A DNA stretch of 64,000 nt from Rhodospira trueperi (GTDB lineage: Bacteria; Pseudomonadota; Alphaproteobacteria; Rhodospirillales; Rhodospirillaceae), in the NCBI RefSeq assembly GCF_900101965.1, contig NZ_FNAP01000005.1, positions 1 through 64,000 on the forward strand, given 5' to 3'. Below the pieces are notes generated by a model. The model did not search any database. It saw only the letters and a program-made list of their open reading frames with translations, and was not told the DNA's origin. A program made the translations under genes and the position numbers. Shown here one piece after another: positions 7,388 through 16,297 of the stretch (position 1 is the stretch's first letter; every line of letters starts with the position of its first letter).

Positions 7388-7538
7388 TCGTGATTGCCCA
7401 CAGGCTTTGGCGCCGGACGACGGGTCGCGGCGCCCGGTCCAGTCGGCGGTGACCGCAACAACACCGACAGCCGGCGGCGGGGGTGGACTCCAGCCCGCGT
7501 GGTCGGCGCCAATCCTCCTGAGGTCCGGAGTTTCGACG

Positions 7539-7862
7539 ATGCCGCGACAGTCCCCAGCGTTCACCCAGGCCGATGTTGCCCGCGCCATCAAGGGCGCCAT
7601 GGCGGCCGGTCTGGAGGTGGCCCGGGTCGAGGTCATGCCGGATGGTCGGATCGTTTTGGCCACGCCGGTCGCGACGCCTGAACCGGCGAACGTGCTGGAC
7701 CAGTGGATGCAGGAGCAGGGCAATGCGCGTTATGTTGAAGAATCTGCATTACACCGACAAGCGGTTGGCCGACGGGACCAAGCGGCGATACTACTACGCT
7801 TGGCGCGGCGGGCCTCGCCTAGAGGGAACGCCGGGGACGCCCGAATTCATGGCCGCCTATGA
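7539..7862 (+). CDS. Small conserved protein preceding the integrase
   Basis: A 107-residue frame. The first 60 or so residues (FTQADVARAIKGAMAAG, VARVEVMPDGRIVL) match a short protein commonly found just ahead of tyrosine integrases in alphaproteobacterial prophages; function unknown. The last 46 or so codons overlap the integrase gene by 140 bases in another frame and look unlike the rest (arginine-rich). The original stop has therefore probably been lost by a mutation near position 7700. Start at 7539 is the first ATG that leaves the conserved part intact. Confidence 0.6.
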   Translation: MPRQSPAFTQADVARAIKGAMAAGLEVARVEVMPDGRIVLATPVATPEPANVLDQWMQEQGNARYVEESALHRQAVGRRDQAAILLRLARRASPRGNAGDARIHGRL

Positions 7863-8810
7863 GAAGGCCGTCCGGGAGCGCGTTCAGCCGCCGCCCGGAA
7901 CGATCCACTCCATTCTTCGTGCCTACCAGGACTCGGCCGATTTCGCTGGATTGGCTGACCGAACCCGCGCCGACTACGTCAAGCATATCCGGACCATCGA
8001 AGCGAAATTCGGCACGTTCCCGCTCGCGGCCCTGGCGGACCGCCGGTCACGCGCCGTCTTCCTGCAATGGCGCGATGAGCTGGCGAGCAAGTCCCGCCGC
8101 CAGGCTGACTACACGTTCACCGTTCTGGCGCGCGTCATCTCGTGGGCGCACCATCGGGCCCTGGTCCCGGCGAACCCGTTGGAGAAGGCGGGGCGAATCT
8201 ACCGTGGGAGCCGGGCCGACAACATCTGGACCGACGATGACGTGGCGCGCCTGCTGGCCATAGCGGGGCCGGAGATGCGCCTTGCGTTCCTGATGGCCCT
8301 TCTCACACCGGCCAACGTCAAGGCGACCTGTTACGGCTTCCCTGGAGCGCCTACGACGGCGCCCGCATCCGCTTGAAGCAGAACAAGACGGGCGCGCGCG
8401 TGTCCATTCCCGCGACAGACACATTGAAGATAGCCCTGGACACGGCCCCGCGCCGCTCTCCGCTGATCCTGACGAACACGAAGGGGGTGCCCTGGACCGC
8501 CGCCGGCTTCTCGGCATCGTGGCGCAAACTGTGCGCGCGGGCGGGAATCGAGGGGCTGACGTTCAATGACCTGAGGGGAACCGCCGTGACGCGCCTTGCC
8601 CGGGCCGGGTGTGACCATGCCGAAATCAGTGCCATCACCGGGCACAAGATGGGCGACGTCGGGCGGGTTCTCGATCACCACTATGTTTCCCGGAATGCCC
8701 TATTGGCGGACGAGGCCATAGCCCGTCTGGGGGACACACCGGGAACGGATCTTTCAAACCGGCCCTCAAACCGGGCCGGAGTGTCCCCGACCCAGGAGGA
8801 AAAAGCCTAA
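7723..8810 (+). pseudogene. Frameshifted tyrosine recombinase (integrase)
   Basis: Start at 7723 with AGGAG upstream. Residues 1-190 have the N-terminal arm and core-binding domain (RRYYYAWRGGPR, GTPEFMAAYEKAV). At about 8303-8310 the frame breaks: CACACC stands where CACC would be expected. Removing one AC restores LMALLTGQRQGDLLRLPW and joins the second half. That half has the box II NDLRGTAVTRLA, ITGH, and the HHYVSRN tyrosine region. The product as written is 217 residues and lacks all catalytic residues. It could be a true inactivating mutation or a sequencing error. It ends nine bases from tRNA-Gln, the likely attachment site. Confidence 0.85.
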
Positions 8811-8819
8811 CAAAATCAA

Positions 8820-8893
8820 TGGCTGGGGGACCTGGATTCGAACCAGGACTGACGGAGTCAGAGTCCGCTGTTCTACCGTTAAACTATCCCCCA
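8820..8893 (-). tRNA. tRNA-Gln (CTG anticodon)
   Basis: The reverse strand folds into a full cloverleaf of 74 bases. The acceptor stem is TGGGGGA/TCCCCCA with discriminator G and an encoded CCA. The anticodon loop is CTCTGAC, giving anticodon CTG (reads CAG), and the T loop is GTTCGAATC. Its 3' end faces the integrase gene ten bases away, the usual arrangement when an element has inserted into the 3' end of a tRNA. No second copy of the tRNA 3' end is found in 1-8800. Confidence 0.95.
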
Positions 8894-8997
8894 GCAGGGA
8901 CCCGTCGTTCGGCGGGACCGGGTGTGTACCACAGGTGCCCCGGCATGGGAAGGGGGTGATGCCCTGATCGTTCACCGGGCGGGGGACTGGGCGAGGC

Positions 8998-11403
8998 TCA
9001 CCCCGTCAGGCTGGCGAACAGGGTCGGTAGCTTCTCCGGCAGGCGGCGGACGTGGTCCACCACCGTGTAGCGGTGTTCGCCGAAGATGCGCTTGACGTAG
9101 GCGTCGGCGTGGGGGTCCAGGGTCAGGCAGTAGGTCAGGATGCCCTGGGTGTGCAGTTCCTCCACCGCCTTGCGGGTGTCCTGGCGCAGGTGCGCCGGGT
9201 CGCGCTCGTCCACATCGGCCGGCGCGCCGTCGGTGACCAGCAGCAGCAGCTTTCGCCGCTCCGGGCGCTTCAGCAGGTGAGCGGCGGCGTGGCGCATGGC
9301 GGCGCCCATGCGGGTGGACAGGCCGCCCCGCATGCCGGCCAGCCGGGCCTTTGCCGGATCGTCGAAACCCTGGCTGAAGTCCTTGAAGCGGACGTATTGC
9401 ACGTCGTGCCGACTGTCGGACGAAAAGCCGTGGATGGCGAACGGGTCGCCGATGCCCTGGATGGCCGTGGCCACCAGGGCGGTGGCCTCGCGCGTCAGGT
9501 CCAGCACCGTGCGCGGCCTGCCGGGGACGATGCCCTCCGGCGCCGCCTCGGCCTCGTCATCGTTGGCCGCGCGCTCCTCCACCTCCGGCAGCAGGTCGTT
9601 GGTGGATTCCGACAGGTCGAGCAGCAGCACCACCGCCAGATCACGGCGGTTGATGACGTTGCGCAGGGTGATGCGCGGGTCGGGCTGGCGGCCGGCGCGG
9701 ATGTCCACCATGGCGTCCACGGCGGCGTTGATGTCGACCTCGTCGCCGTCCTCCAGGTTGCGCAGGCGCTGCACCCCCTGCGGCTGCAGGGTGTCGATGA
9801 TGCGGCGGATGGTGTGGGTGATGGGGCGGTGGGCCTCCAGGATGCCGTCGATGTCGCTGGCCCGCCCGCGCGGCTGGCGCCGTTCGTACACCGTGGTCCA
9901 GTCCGGCCGGTACAACTGCACCTGATGGTCCCACTCATGGTAATGGAAGGGGACGGAGATCGGCTCCTTGCCCTCCAGTTCGTTGATGGTGCAGGCCTCC
10001 TGGTCGAGCCAGAACGGCGTTTCCAGGCGCCAGATCTCCTGGGCGTCGTCGCCAGCCAGCTCGCAGTCCAGTTCGTTGACCATCTCCATGACGCTGACCG
10101 TGCGGCGCACCTGCCGCTGGCTGGCGGGGACGTAGTCCAACGCGTCCTCGGCCAGCACCGGCTCGAAGGACCAGAGGATGCGGTTGTCGTCGCGGTGCGG
10201 CAGGCGGATGGATTCCAGCACCCGCAGGCTGGGCATGGCCTTGCGTGCGGTCAGGCGGGCGAACAGGTCGCGGCCCAAATCGCGGGCGAACAGGGGATTG
10301 CCCTGGTTCTCGGCCACGTCGGCATGGAACGCGGCGGCGACGGCGTCCAGGTCCGCGTCGTCGGTGCGCACATCCGGGTCGAGCAGCGCCAGCGCCAGAC
10401 GCTCCAGCAGCACCACGGTGGGATGCTCCACCGCCGCCGGATCGTGCGGCAGCGACAGCAGGCGGCGCCACAGGTCTCGCAGGCCGGGAAAGGCCGTGAC
10501 GGCCCTGTATTCGACGCGGGCGTCCTCCAGCAACCCGACCAGGAACTTTTCCGCCGGCGCCATGTCGCCGGCCGGCATGGCCGCCGTCATGCCGGTCAGG
10601 TGCGCCGCCATGTGCGCGGTCATGGCCTTGTAAAGGTCGAAGCCGGACACCGCCGCCTCGCCCGCGCCGACGCCGTCCACGGCGTCCGGCACATGGACCA
10701 CGTTGCGGTCCACATAGGGGCGGAAGCCATCATCGTCGGCGCCGGTGGGCCGCAGGAAGAAGTCCCGCCCCCAAAGTGCCCGGAGGTAAAAGTTCAGCCG
10801 CCGCTGGCTGTCCACGAACAGGGTGCCGCGCCGTTGCTGTTGCAGCATGGCCTGAGCGTCCTGGCTCTTCAGGCCGAAGTAGCGGACCAAGTTGTCGTGG
10901 TCGCGCCGGTACGCCTCGATGCCGAAGTCGGCCCAGCGACGCAGCCCGGACAACGTGAGTTTGGACAGCAACTCGTCGATGTTCTGCAACATGGGGCGCA
11001 GGCCGCGCGCCGCCCGCGCCGACATCTGGTGAATCAGCGTCAGGTAGCCGCGCAGAAGCTCCGGGTCGCCGAGCCGGCGGGCGGCCGTGGGCAGGCTGGC
11101 CAGCAGCAGGGCGATGACCGCGCCGGAGGTCATGGACGAGAGTTGCAGCGCGGCCGAGACGCAGTCGTCGATGACGTCCTCGCCGCACTCGCGCACCACC
11201 TGGGGCATTTCCTCCAGATAGGCGCGCAGCGGGTCCAGCCCGCGTCCCAGGTTGCCCAGGGCCTGGGCGCCGTCCGCGTACGCCTGCAACCCGGCCGGCG
11301 ACATGACCCGGGTCGCCTCCTGCCACGCGGGACCCAGCGTGTCGCGCAGGTCGGGGTGGCGGTCCAGCAATTCGCCCAGGTGTTGTTCCAGATCGACGGT
11401 CAT
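8998..11403 (-). CDS. cbbO: RubisCO activation protein CbbO (von Willebrand factor A domain)
   Basis: An 801-residue protein. CbbO binds RubisCO through its C-terminal VWA domain and acts with the AAA+ protein CbbQ to remove inhibitory sugar phosphates. The VWA domain starts near residue 590; its metal-binding DLSES motif is intact, and TDG follows later. The long N-terminal part is the usual CbbO/NorD-like region. Start at 11403 (MTVDLEQHLGELL) is chosen; the upstream extension runs through a palindromic repeat. It is the last gene of cbbL-cbbS-cbbQ-cbbO and is separated from cbbQ by 185 bases that hold that repeat. Confidence 0.93.
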   Translation of the reverse strand: MTVDLEQHLGELLDRHPDLRDTLGPAWQEATRVMSPAGLQAYADGAQALGNLGRGLDPLRAYLEEMPQVVRECGEDVIDDCVSAALQLSSMTSGAVIALLLASLPTAARRLGDPELLRGYLTLIHQMSARAARGLRPMLQNIDELLSKLTLSGLRRWADFGIEAYRRDHDNLVRYFGLKSQDAQAMLQQQRRGTLFVDSQRRLNFYLRALWGRDFFLRPTGADDDGFRPYVDRNVVHVPDAVDGVGAGEAAVSGFDLYKAMTAHMAAHLTGMTAAMPAGDMAPAEKFLVGLLEDARVEYRAVTAFPGLRDLWRRLLSLPHDPAAVEHPTVVLLERLALALLDPDVRTDDADLDAVAAAFHADVAENQGNPLFARDLGRDLFARLTARKAMPSLRVLESIRLPHRDDNRILWSFEPVLAEDALDYVPASQRQVRRTVSVMEMVNELDCELAGDDAQEIWRLETPFWLDQEACTINELEGKEPISVPFHYHEWDHQVQLYRPDWTTVYERRQPRGRASDIDGILEAHRPITHTIRRIIDTLQPQGVQRLRNLEDGDEVDINAAVDAMVDIRAGRQPDPRITLRNVINRRDLAVVLLLDLSESTNDLLPEVEERAANDDEAEAAPEGIVPGRPRTVLDLTREATALVATAIQGIGDPFAIHGFSSDSRHDVQYVRFKDFSQGFDDPAKARLAGMRGGLSTRMGAAMRHAAAHLLKRPERRKLLLLVTDGAPADVDERDPAHLRQDTRKAVEELHTQGILTYCLTLDPHADAYVKRIFGEHRYTVVDHVRRLPEKLPTLFASLTG

Positions 11404-11466
11404 GTGTTGGCCCCTTTTCCGGATCGGCCCGGCTCGGTCGCGCCGGTCGGGCAGTCCCACTTGAGC

Positions 11467-11570
11467 CGTCATTGCGAGCCCCCGTCTCTTGACGGGGGCG
11501 AAGCAATCCAGGGCGGAATAAGGTGGGCCTGGCCCTGGATTGCTTCGTCGCTGCGCTCCTCGCAATGACG
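11467..11570. repeat. Palindromic repeat, cbb copy 1
   Basis: The outer arms are CGTCATTGCGAG and CTCGCAATGACG; the inner arms are GCGAAGCAATCCAGG and CCTGGATTGCTTCG. The element lies in the cbbQ-cbbO spacer. Copies 2 and 3 share all four arms but differ in the inner loops. Confidence 0.9.
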
Positions 11571-11588
11571 CGGCGTGTGACCGATACC

Positions 11589-12401
11589 CTAACTTGTGAA
11601 GAACGTCGCCACGGCGGCTTCAAGGGTCTCGCGCATGTCCGGATCGTCGGTCAGCGGCGTGACCAGCGTCATCTGACAGGCGTGGGCGGGATCGATGCCC
11701 TCGGCGATCATCTGCCCGGCGTACACCAGCAGGCGGGTCGAGATGCCCTCGTCCAGGCCGTGGCCGCGCAGATTGCGCGCGCGGTGGGCGATCTGGACCA
11801 GCTTTTCGGCCACCTTCAGGTCGCAGCCGGTTTCCCGGGCGATGATCTCGGCCTCGACGCCGGCGTCGGGGTAGTCGAAAGACAGGGCGCCGAAGCGTTG
11901 CTTGGTGGACTGCTTGAGGTCCTTCATCAGGCTCTGATAGCCCGGGTTGTAGGAAATCACGAGCTGGAAGTCATCGTGGGCGTGCAGCAGCTCGCCCTTC
12001 TTGTCCAGCGGCAGGACGCGGCGGTGGTCGGTCAGCGGGTGGATGACGACGACCGTGTCCTGGCGGGCCTCCACCACCTCGTCCAGGTAGCAGATGGCGC
12101 CGATGCGCGCGGCCACGGTCAGGGGGCCGTCGTGCCACTTGGTGCCCTCGCGGTCGAGCAGATAGCGGCCGACAAGGTCGGAGGCGGTCATGTCCTCGTT
12201 ACAGGCCACGGTGATCAGCGGCCGGCCCAGCGTGTAGGCCATGTGCTCCACGAAGCGGGTTTTGCCGCAGCCGGTCGGCCCCTTGAGCATGACCGGCATG
12301 CGCCGGGCATGGGCGGCACGGAACAGTTCCACCTCGGAGCCGACGGCCCGGTAGTACGGCTCGGCCTCGATGCGGTATTGGGCGGCGATGTCTTCGGACA
12401 T
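11589..12401 (-). CDS. cbbQ: RubisCO activase AAA+ ATPase CbbQ
   Basis: A 270-residue MoxR-type AAA+ ATPase. Walker A is GPTGCGKT near residue 41, Walker B is [10 protein letters not shown] near 104, and the sensor region includes VISYNPGYQ. The C-terminal half has the CbbQ/NirQ-type lid domain. It powers RubisCO reactivation together with CbbO. It is encoded between cbbS and cbbO, with a palindromic repeat in both flanking spacers. NorQ/NirQ are close relatives, but the position beside RubisCO genes settles the assignment. Confidence 0.95.
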   Translation of the reverse strand: MSEDIAAQYRIEAEPYYRAVGSEVELFRAAHARRMPVMLKGPTGCGKTRFVEHMAYTLGRPLITVACNEDMTASDLVGRYLLDREGTKWHDGPLTVAARIGAICYLDEVVEARQDTVVVIHPLTDHRRVLPLDKKGELLHAHDDFQLVISYNPGYQSLMKDLKQSTKQRFGALSFDYPDAGVEAEIIARETGCDLKVAEKLVQIAHRARNLRGHGLDEGISTRLLVYAGQMIAEGIDPAHACQMTLVTPLTDDPDMRETLEAAVATFFTS

Positions 12402-12447
12402 AACGGTCTGCTCCCGCTGAATCGCGTGGCTGTCGCTCGGAAAACAC

Positions 12448-12564
12448 CGTCATTGCGAGCCCCGCCGTTTTCGCATGGCGAAATGGGCGGGGCGAAGCAA
12501 TCCAGGGCGGGGAACGCCGAGCTTCGCCCTGGATTGCTTCGTCGCTACGCTCCTCGCAATGACG
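12448..12564. repeat. Palindromic repeat, cbb copy 2
   Basis: Same outer and inner arms as the copy at 11467-11570, with an extra small hairpin (CCCGCCGTTTTCGCATGGCG) in the left loop. It lies in the cbbS-cbbQ spacer. Confidence 0.9.
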
Positions 12565-12599
12565 GGGTCGTGATTGACGGGTCGAACCGTCGAACAGCC

Positions 12600-12953
12600 T
12601 CAGCTGGCCTCGGCCCGGTGCACCAGCATGTTGGCACCCTGGGTCTGCTTGATGTTGTCGTAGCCGACCAGGCGCACGTGGTGGCCGGGGTTGGCGGACT
12701 TGCACTCCTCGATCTCGGCCAGGATGGCGTCCACATCGCTTTCGCCGAACATGGGCAGCTTCCACATGTACCAGTAGTTGCTGCTGGCGAAGTCCGGCTC
12801 GGTGTGCTCGATGGCCGGGTTCCAGCCCTTGGAGACGATGTATTCGATCTGCTTGCGGATCTGCTCCGGGGTCATCTGCGGCAGATACGAGAAGGTGCCC
12901 AGCTTGCGGCTGTTCGGGTTCGACAGGCGCGAGGGATAGTCCTGCATGGTCAT
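12600..12953 (-). CDS. cbbS: RubisCO small subunit, form I
   Basis: A 117-residue small subunit of ribulose-bisphosphate carboxylase. Family features are the N-terminal [17 protein letters not shown], the [10 protein letters not shown] motif, [12 protein letters not shown], and the conserved [10 protein letters not shown]. Start at 12953 has AAAGGATC nine bases upstream; the in-frame ATG at 12977 lacks such a site. It lies 51 bases downstream of cbbL in the same operon. The eight small subunits cap the L8 core and stabilise it. Confidence 0.97.
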   Translation of the reverse strand: MTMQDYPSRLSNPNSRKLGTFSYLPQMTPEQIRKQIEYIVSKGWNPAIEHTEPDFASSNYWYMWKLPMFGESDVDAILAEIEECKSANPGHHVRLVGYDNIKQTQGANMLVHRAEAS

Positions 12954-13004
12954 GGTCGTGATCCTTTGATCCGGCAATGGGTCTGGGAAAGGAGGGGGCG
13001 CGCC

Positions 13005-14426
13005 TTAGCGGTGCGCCGTGTCGAGTTTGTCGACGGTGTCGAACTCGAACTTGATCTCCTTCCAGGTCTCCATGGCGATCTTCAGTTCCGGGCTGGACTT
13101 GGCGGCCTCGGTGAGGATGTCCTTGCCTTCCTTCTCCAGCACGCGGCCCTCGTTGCGGGCCTGGGTGCAGGCCTCTAGCGCCACGCGGTTGGCGCAGGCG
13201 CCAGCGGCGTTGCCCCAGGGGTGGCCGATGGTGCCGCCGCCGAACTGCAGGACCGACTCATCGCCAAAGATCGAGACCAGCGCTGGCATGTGCCAGACGT
13301 GGATGCCGCCGGACGCCACCGGGAAGACGCTGGGCATCTGGCCCCAGTCCTGATCGAAGAAGATGCCGCGCGACCGGTCTTCCTTGACGTAACGCTCGCG
13401 CATCAGGTCGATCCAGCCCAGGGTCGCGGCGCGGTCGCCCTCCAGCTTGCCGACGACGGTGCCGGAGTGCAGGTGGTCGCCGCCCAGCAGGCGCAGCATC
13501 TTGGCCAGAACACGGAAGTTGATGCCGTGCTTGGGGTTGCGGTCGATCACGCCGTGCATGGCGCGGTGGACGTGCAGCAGCATGCCGTTGTCGCGGCACC
13601 AGCGCGACAGGCTGGAATGCGCCGCCCAGCCCAGGGTCAGGTAGTCGCTCATGATGATCGGCGTGCCGATCTCCTTGGCGAACTCGGCGCGCTTGTACAT
13701 CTCCTCGACGTTGGGCGCGGTCACGTTCAGGTAGTGGCCCTTGCGCTCGCCGGTCTCGGCCTCGGCCTTCTCGATGGCCTCTTGGCAGAACTCGAAGCGG
13801 TCGCGCCAGCGCATGAACGGCTGGCTGTTGACGTTCTCGTCGTCCTTGGTGAAGTCCAGGCCGCCGCGCAGGCACTCGTAAACGGCACGGCCGTAGTTCT
13901 TGGCCGACAGGCCCAGCTTCGGCTTGATGGTGCAGCCCAGCAGCGCGCGACCGTACTTGTCCATCTTGTCGCGCTCGACCTGGATGCCGTGCGGCGGGCC
14001 GTCGCAGGTGGTGACGAACCACAGCGGGAAGCGCACGTCCTCCAGGCGCAGGAAGCGCACCGCCTTGAAGCCGAACACGTTGCCCACCAGCGAGGTGAAC
14101 ACGTTGACGACCGAGCCTTCCTCGAACAGGCCCATCGGATAGGCGATGAAGGCATAGAAGGCCTCGTCGTCGCCGGGTACGTCCTCGATGGCGTAGGCGC
14201 GGCCCTTGTAGTAGTCCAGGTCGGTCAGCAGGTCGGTCCACACCGTGGTCCAGGTGGCGGTGGACGATTCCGCGCACACGGCCGCCGCCGCTTCCTCGCG
14301 GGGCACGCCTTCCTGCGGCACGACCTTGAAGACCGCCAGAAAATCACTTTCGCGAGGCGTGTAGTTGGGATCCCAATATGTCTCCCGGTATTCCTTCACG
14401 CCCGCCTTGTACGTCTTGCCAGCCAT
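13005..14426 (-). CDS. cbbL: RubisCO large subunit, form I
   Basis: A 473-residue large subunit that carboxylates ribulose 1,5-bisphosphate, the CO2-fixing step of the Calvin cycle. All key residues are visible: KPKLG (168-171), the carbamylated lysine in GLDFTKDDE (residue 194), HRAMH, and loop 6 GKLEGD. The sequence is of the proteobacterial green type (form IA-like). Its partners are cbbQ and cbbO rather than carboxysome shell genes, so the enzyme is probably cytosolic. It is transcribed away from cbbR, which presumably activates it through the A+T-rich region near 14525-14580. Confidence 0.98.
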   Translation of the reverse strand: MAGKTYKAGVKEYRETYWDPNYTPRESDFLAVFKVVPQEGVPREEAAAAVCAESSTATWTTVWTDLLTDLDYYKGRAYAIEDVPGDDEAFYAFIAYPMGLFEEGSVVNVFTSLVGNVFGFKAVRFLRLEDVRFPLWFVTTCDGPPHGIQVERDKMDKYGRALLGCTIKPKLGLSAKNYGRAVYECLRGGLDFTKDDENVNSQPFMRWRDRFEFCQEAIEKAEAETGERKGHYLNVTAPNVEEMYKRAEFAKEIGTPIIMSDYLTLGWAAHSSLSRWCRDNGMLLHVHRAMHGVIDRNPKHGINFRVLAKMLRLLGGDHLHSGTVVGKLEGDRAATLGWIDLMRERYVKEDRSRGIFFDQDWGQMPSVFPVASGGIHVWHMPALVSIFGDESVLQFGGGTIGHPWGNAAGACANRVALEACTQARNEGRVLEKEGKDILTEAAKSSPELKIAMETWKEIKFEFDTVDKLDTAHR

Positions 14427-14525
14427 CCGCCTGGTCCTCCCTCGGAAGTGTGTCTGTGCGGACCGCCCCGCCGTCGCCTGCCCGGGAGGCGATCGATCCG
14501 ATGGACGGCACCATAGCGGCCCCGA

Positions 14526-14538
14526 TCATAATAATTAA
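14526..14538. promoter_or_regulatory. Candidate CbbR-binding site in the cbbL-cbbR intergenic region
   Basis: The only strongly A+T-rich stretch between the divergent genes (about 14524-14580) contains TCA-N7-TAA (14526-14538). This fits the TNA-N7-TNA pattern reported for CbbR sites and, more generally, LysR-type T-N11-A. The exact promoter could not be fixed. The 390-base spacer otherwise holds only the palindromic repeat at 14665-14768. Confidence 0.4.
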
Positions 14539-14664
14539 GTTTATTCTCCTTATGCGTTCCATATACATATGTTTATGGAAGAGGCGAGCGGCCATGCGAT
14601 TCATCTGACCGGCGCGCCGGGTGGTGCCATTGCTGGAACCTGGGCCGTGGGCGGCTTCATACTG

Positions 14665-14768
14665 CGTCATTGCGAGCCCGTATCATTCAATGCGGGCGAA
14701 GCAATCCAGAGCGGACAACACCGATCTTCGCCCTGGATTGCTTCGTCGCTTCGCTCCTCGCAATGACG
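14665..14768. repeat. Palindromic repeat, cbb copy 3
   Basis: Third copy with the arms CGTCATTGCGAG/CTCGCAATGACG and GCGAAGCAATCCAG/CTGGATTGCTTCG. It lies 48 bases upstream of the cbbR start, between the two divergent genes. Confidence 0.9.
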
Positions 14769-14816
14769 TGGCATGGCCGGAATGGCCTCGGGACATCATC
14801 ATGGAAACGCGGTGAA

Positions 14817-15725
14817 ATGCACACGACCCTTCAGCAGATGCGCCTGTACGAGGCCGTCGCCCGCCACGGCAGCTTCACCCGCGCCGCCCAGGAGGTGAAC
14901 CTGAGCCAGCCGGCGGTGTCCATCCAGGTCAAGCGTCTGGAGGAACAGGTCGGCATGCCACTGTTCGACAGCATCGGCCGTACCCTGGTGCCGACCCCGG
15001 CCGGCGAGGAACTGCTGGCCGCCAGCCGGGACATCCTGGGCCGGCTGGAGGCGCTGGACGTCGCCCTGGACGACCTGCGCGGCGACATGGCGGGCCCCCT
15101 GCGGGTGGCGGCGGTGACCACGGCCAAGTACTTCATGCCGCACCTGATGGGAGCGTTCGTACGCCGCCATCCCAAGGTGCGGCCGGTGCTCAGCGTCATC
15201 AACCGCGCCAATCTGCTGGAACGTCTCGCCGGCCATCAGGACGACCTGTTCATCACCGGGCGCATCCCCGGGGGGCTGCCGGTCAAGGCGGTGCCGTTCC
15301 TGGACAACGTCATCCTGCCCATCGCCGCGCCGGACCATCCCCTGGCCGGACGCGGCCCCATCCCGCTGACCGATCTCGCCGAGCAGCGCATCCTGAAGCG
15401 CGAACTCGGCTCCGGCACGCGCAGTGCCGTGGAGCAGGCGTTTGAAGAGGCCGGGCTGACGGTGGCGCCGTTCATGGAACTGGGCTCCGACGAGGCCATC
15501 AAGCAGGCGGTGCAGGCCGGTTTGGGCATCGGCTTCCTGTCGTCCTACTGCCTGGGGCCGGAGTTGCAGACCGGACGCTTGGTGGCGCTGGACGTGGAGG
15601 GCTTTCCCTTGACCCGCCAGTGGTACGCCGTCCAGCGGGCGAACAGGCCCCTGTCGCGGGCCGCCGAGGCGTTTCTGGCCTTCATGAAGGATGAGGCCAC
15701 CGTGCAGGCCGCGATGTTGCGCTAA
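14817..15725 (+). CDS. cbbR: LysR-type regulator CbbR
   Basis: A 302-residue LysR-family regulator. The N-terminal winged HTH (QMRLYEAVARHGSFTRAAQEVNLSQ...) is followed by a periplasmic-binding-protein-like effector domain from about residue 90. Divergent placement from cbbL is the classic position of CbbR, which activates the Calvin operon in response to metabolites such as NADPH or RuBP. Start at 14817 is chosen because the longer frame reads into the palindromic repeat; no strong Shine-Dalgarno is seen. It probably also represses its own gene. Confidence 0.92.
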   Translation: MHTTLQQMRLYEAVARHGSFTRAAQEVNLSQPAVSIQVKRLEEQVGMPLFDSIGRTLVPTPAGEELLAASRDILGRLEALDVALDDLRGDMAGPLRVAAVTTAKYFMPHLMGAFVRRHPKVRPVLSVINRANLLERLAGHQDDLFITGRIPGGLPVKAVPFLDNVILPIAAPDHPLAGRGPIPLTDLAEQRILKRELGSGTRSAVEQAFEEAGLTVAPFMELGSDEAIKQAVQAGLGIGFLSSYCLGPELQTGRLVALDVEGFPLTRQWYAVQRANRPLSRAAEAFLAFMKDEATVQAAMLR

Positions 15726-16297
15726 GTCCACCGTACCTGTTGCATCGGCGCACCCGGACCCGAAAGAAGCCAGCCTTTCAAGGGGTGGAAAGCGGACTAT
15801 TCCGTTTCATTTCTCGAGGTGCGATATAAGGTTGCAGGATCGCCTGGGGCTGTTCATCCACGTTGCGCACAGCGCGGTGAAACGGTGGCGTGGCGGGACA
15901 TAACCCCCCGTTGCGCCATGTTTGTTTCCTTTGTCGGGCGAAGTTTTCTGAGTTTTCCGCGCATCCCCGGGTCTGCCCAAAAAACCGGCAGTTTGAACAA
16001 AACGCTTGGTTCCCCACGATTCGTGCTCTTCGGACCACGCTCTTTTCACAGCCTTATCCACAGGGTTCGTGGATAGAGTCGGGCCGATCCGTCCGTTTCC
16101 CTTGCGGCAAGGCCCCACTGCCCCGCGGAGTGTTGCGAGTCCGCCGCTCCTTCCTTGGTAGGAAGGGTATCGGAAGACGCGCCGCACTTCCGCGCCAATC
16201 AACCAGGGCGCGCCTGCCGTGGACCGTCGTCTTGCATCATTTCGCCCCCGTGGTGAGCCTGTTTTTTCAGGGCTGTGCCCGGAAGGGGAACCAGGGC
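15726..16297. other. Spacer without a convincing gene
   Basis: No frame here has the codon use of neighbouring genes or a good ribosome binding site. One perfect DnaA-box-like TTATCCACA at 16054-16062 lies in a small hairpin (TATCCAC/GTGGATA). No cluster of such boxes exists, so an origin is not supported. Confidence 0.5.

Noticed and set aside
8281-8376. Programmed frameshift in the integrase
   Set aside because: No slippery heptamer or downstream pseudoknot is evident; a duplicated AC explains the break more simply.
9052-11568. Long open frame on the plus strand opposite cbbO (and similar long frames opposite other genes such as 4822-6708)
   Set aside because: High GC with strong third-position bias gives long mirror frames. 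Their residues (Gln/His/Arg/Val-rich) look like shadows and no ribosome binding site fits.
16054-16062. Perfect DnaA-box-like TTATCCACA
   Set aside because: Only one box is present, without a cluster, a clear unwinding region or replication genes nearby. A single 9-mer is expected by chance in a window of this size.
15807-16202. Minus-strand open frame of 131 codons in the cbbR-glnA spacer
   Set aside because: Composition is unlike a real protein, no ribosome binding site or known motif, and other frames are equally open.
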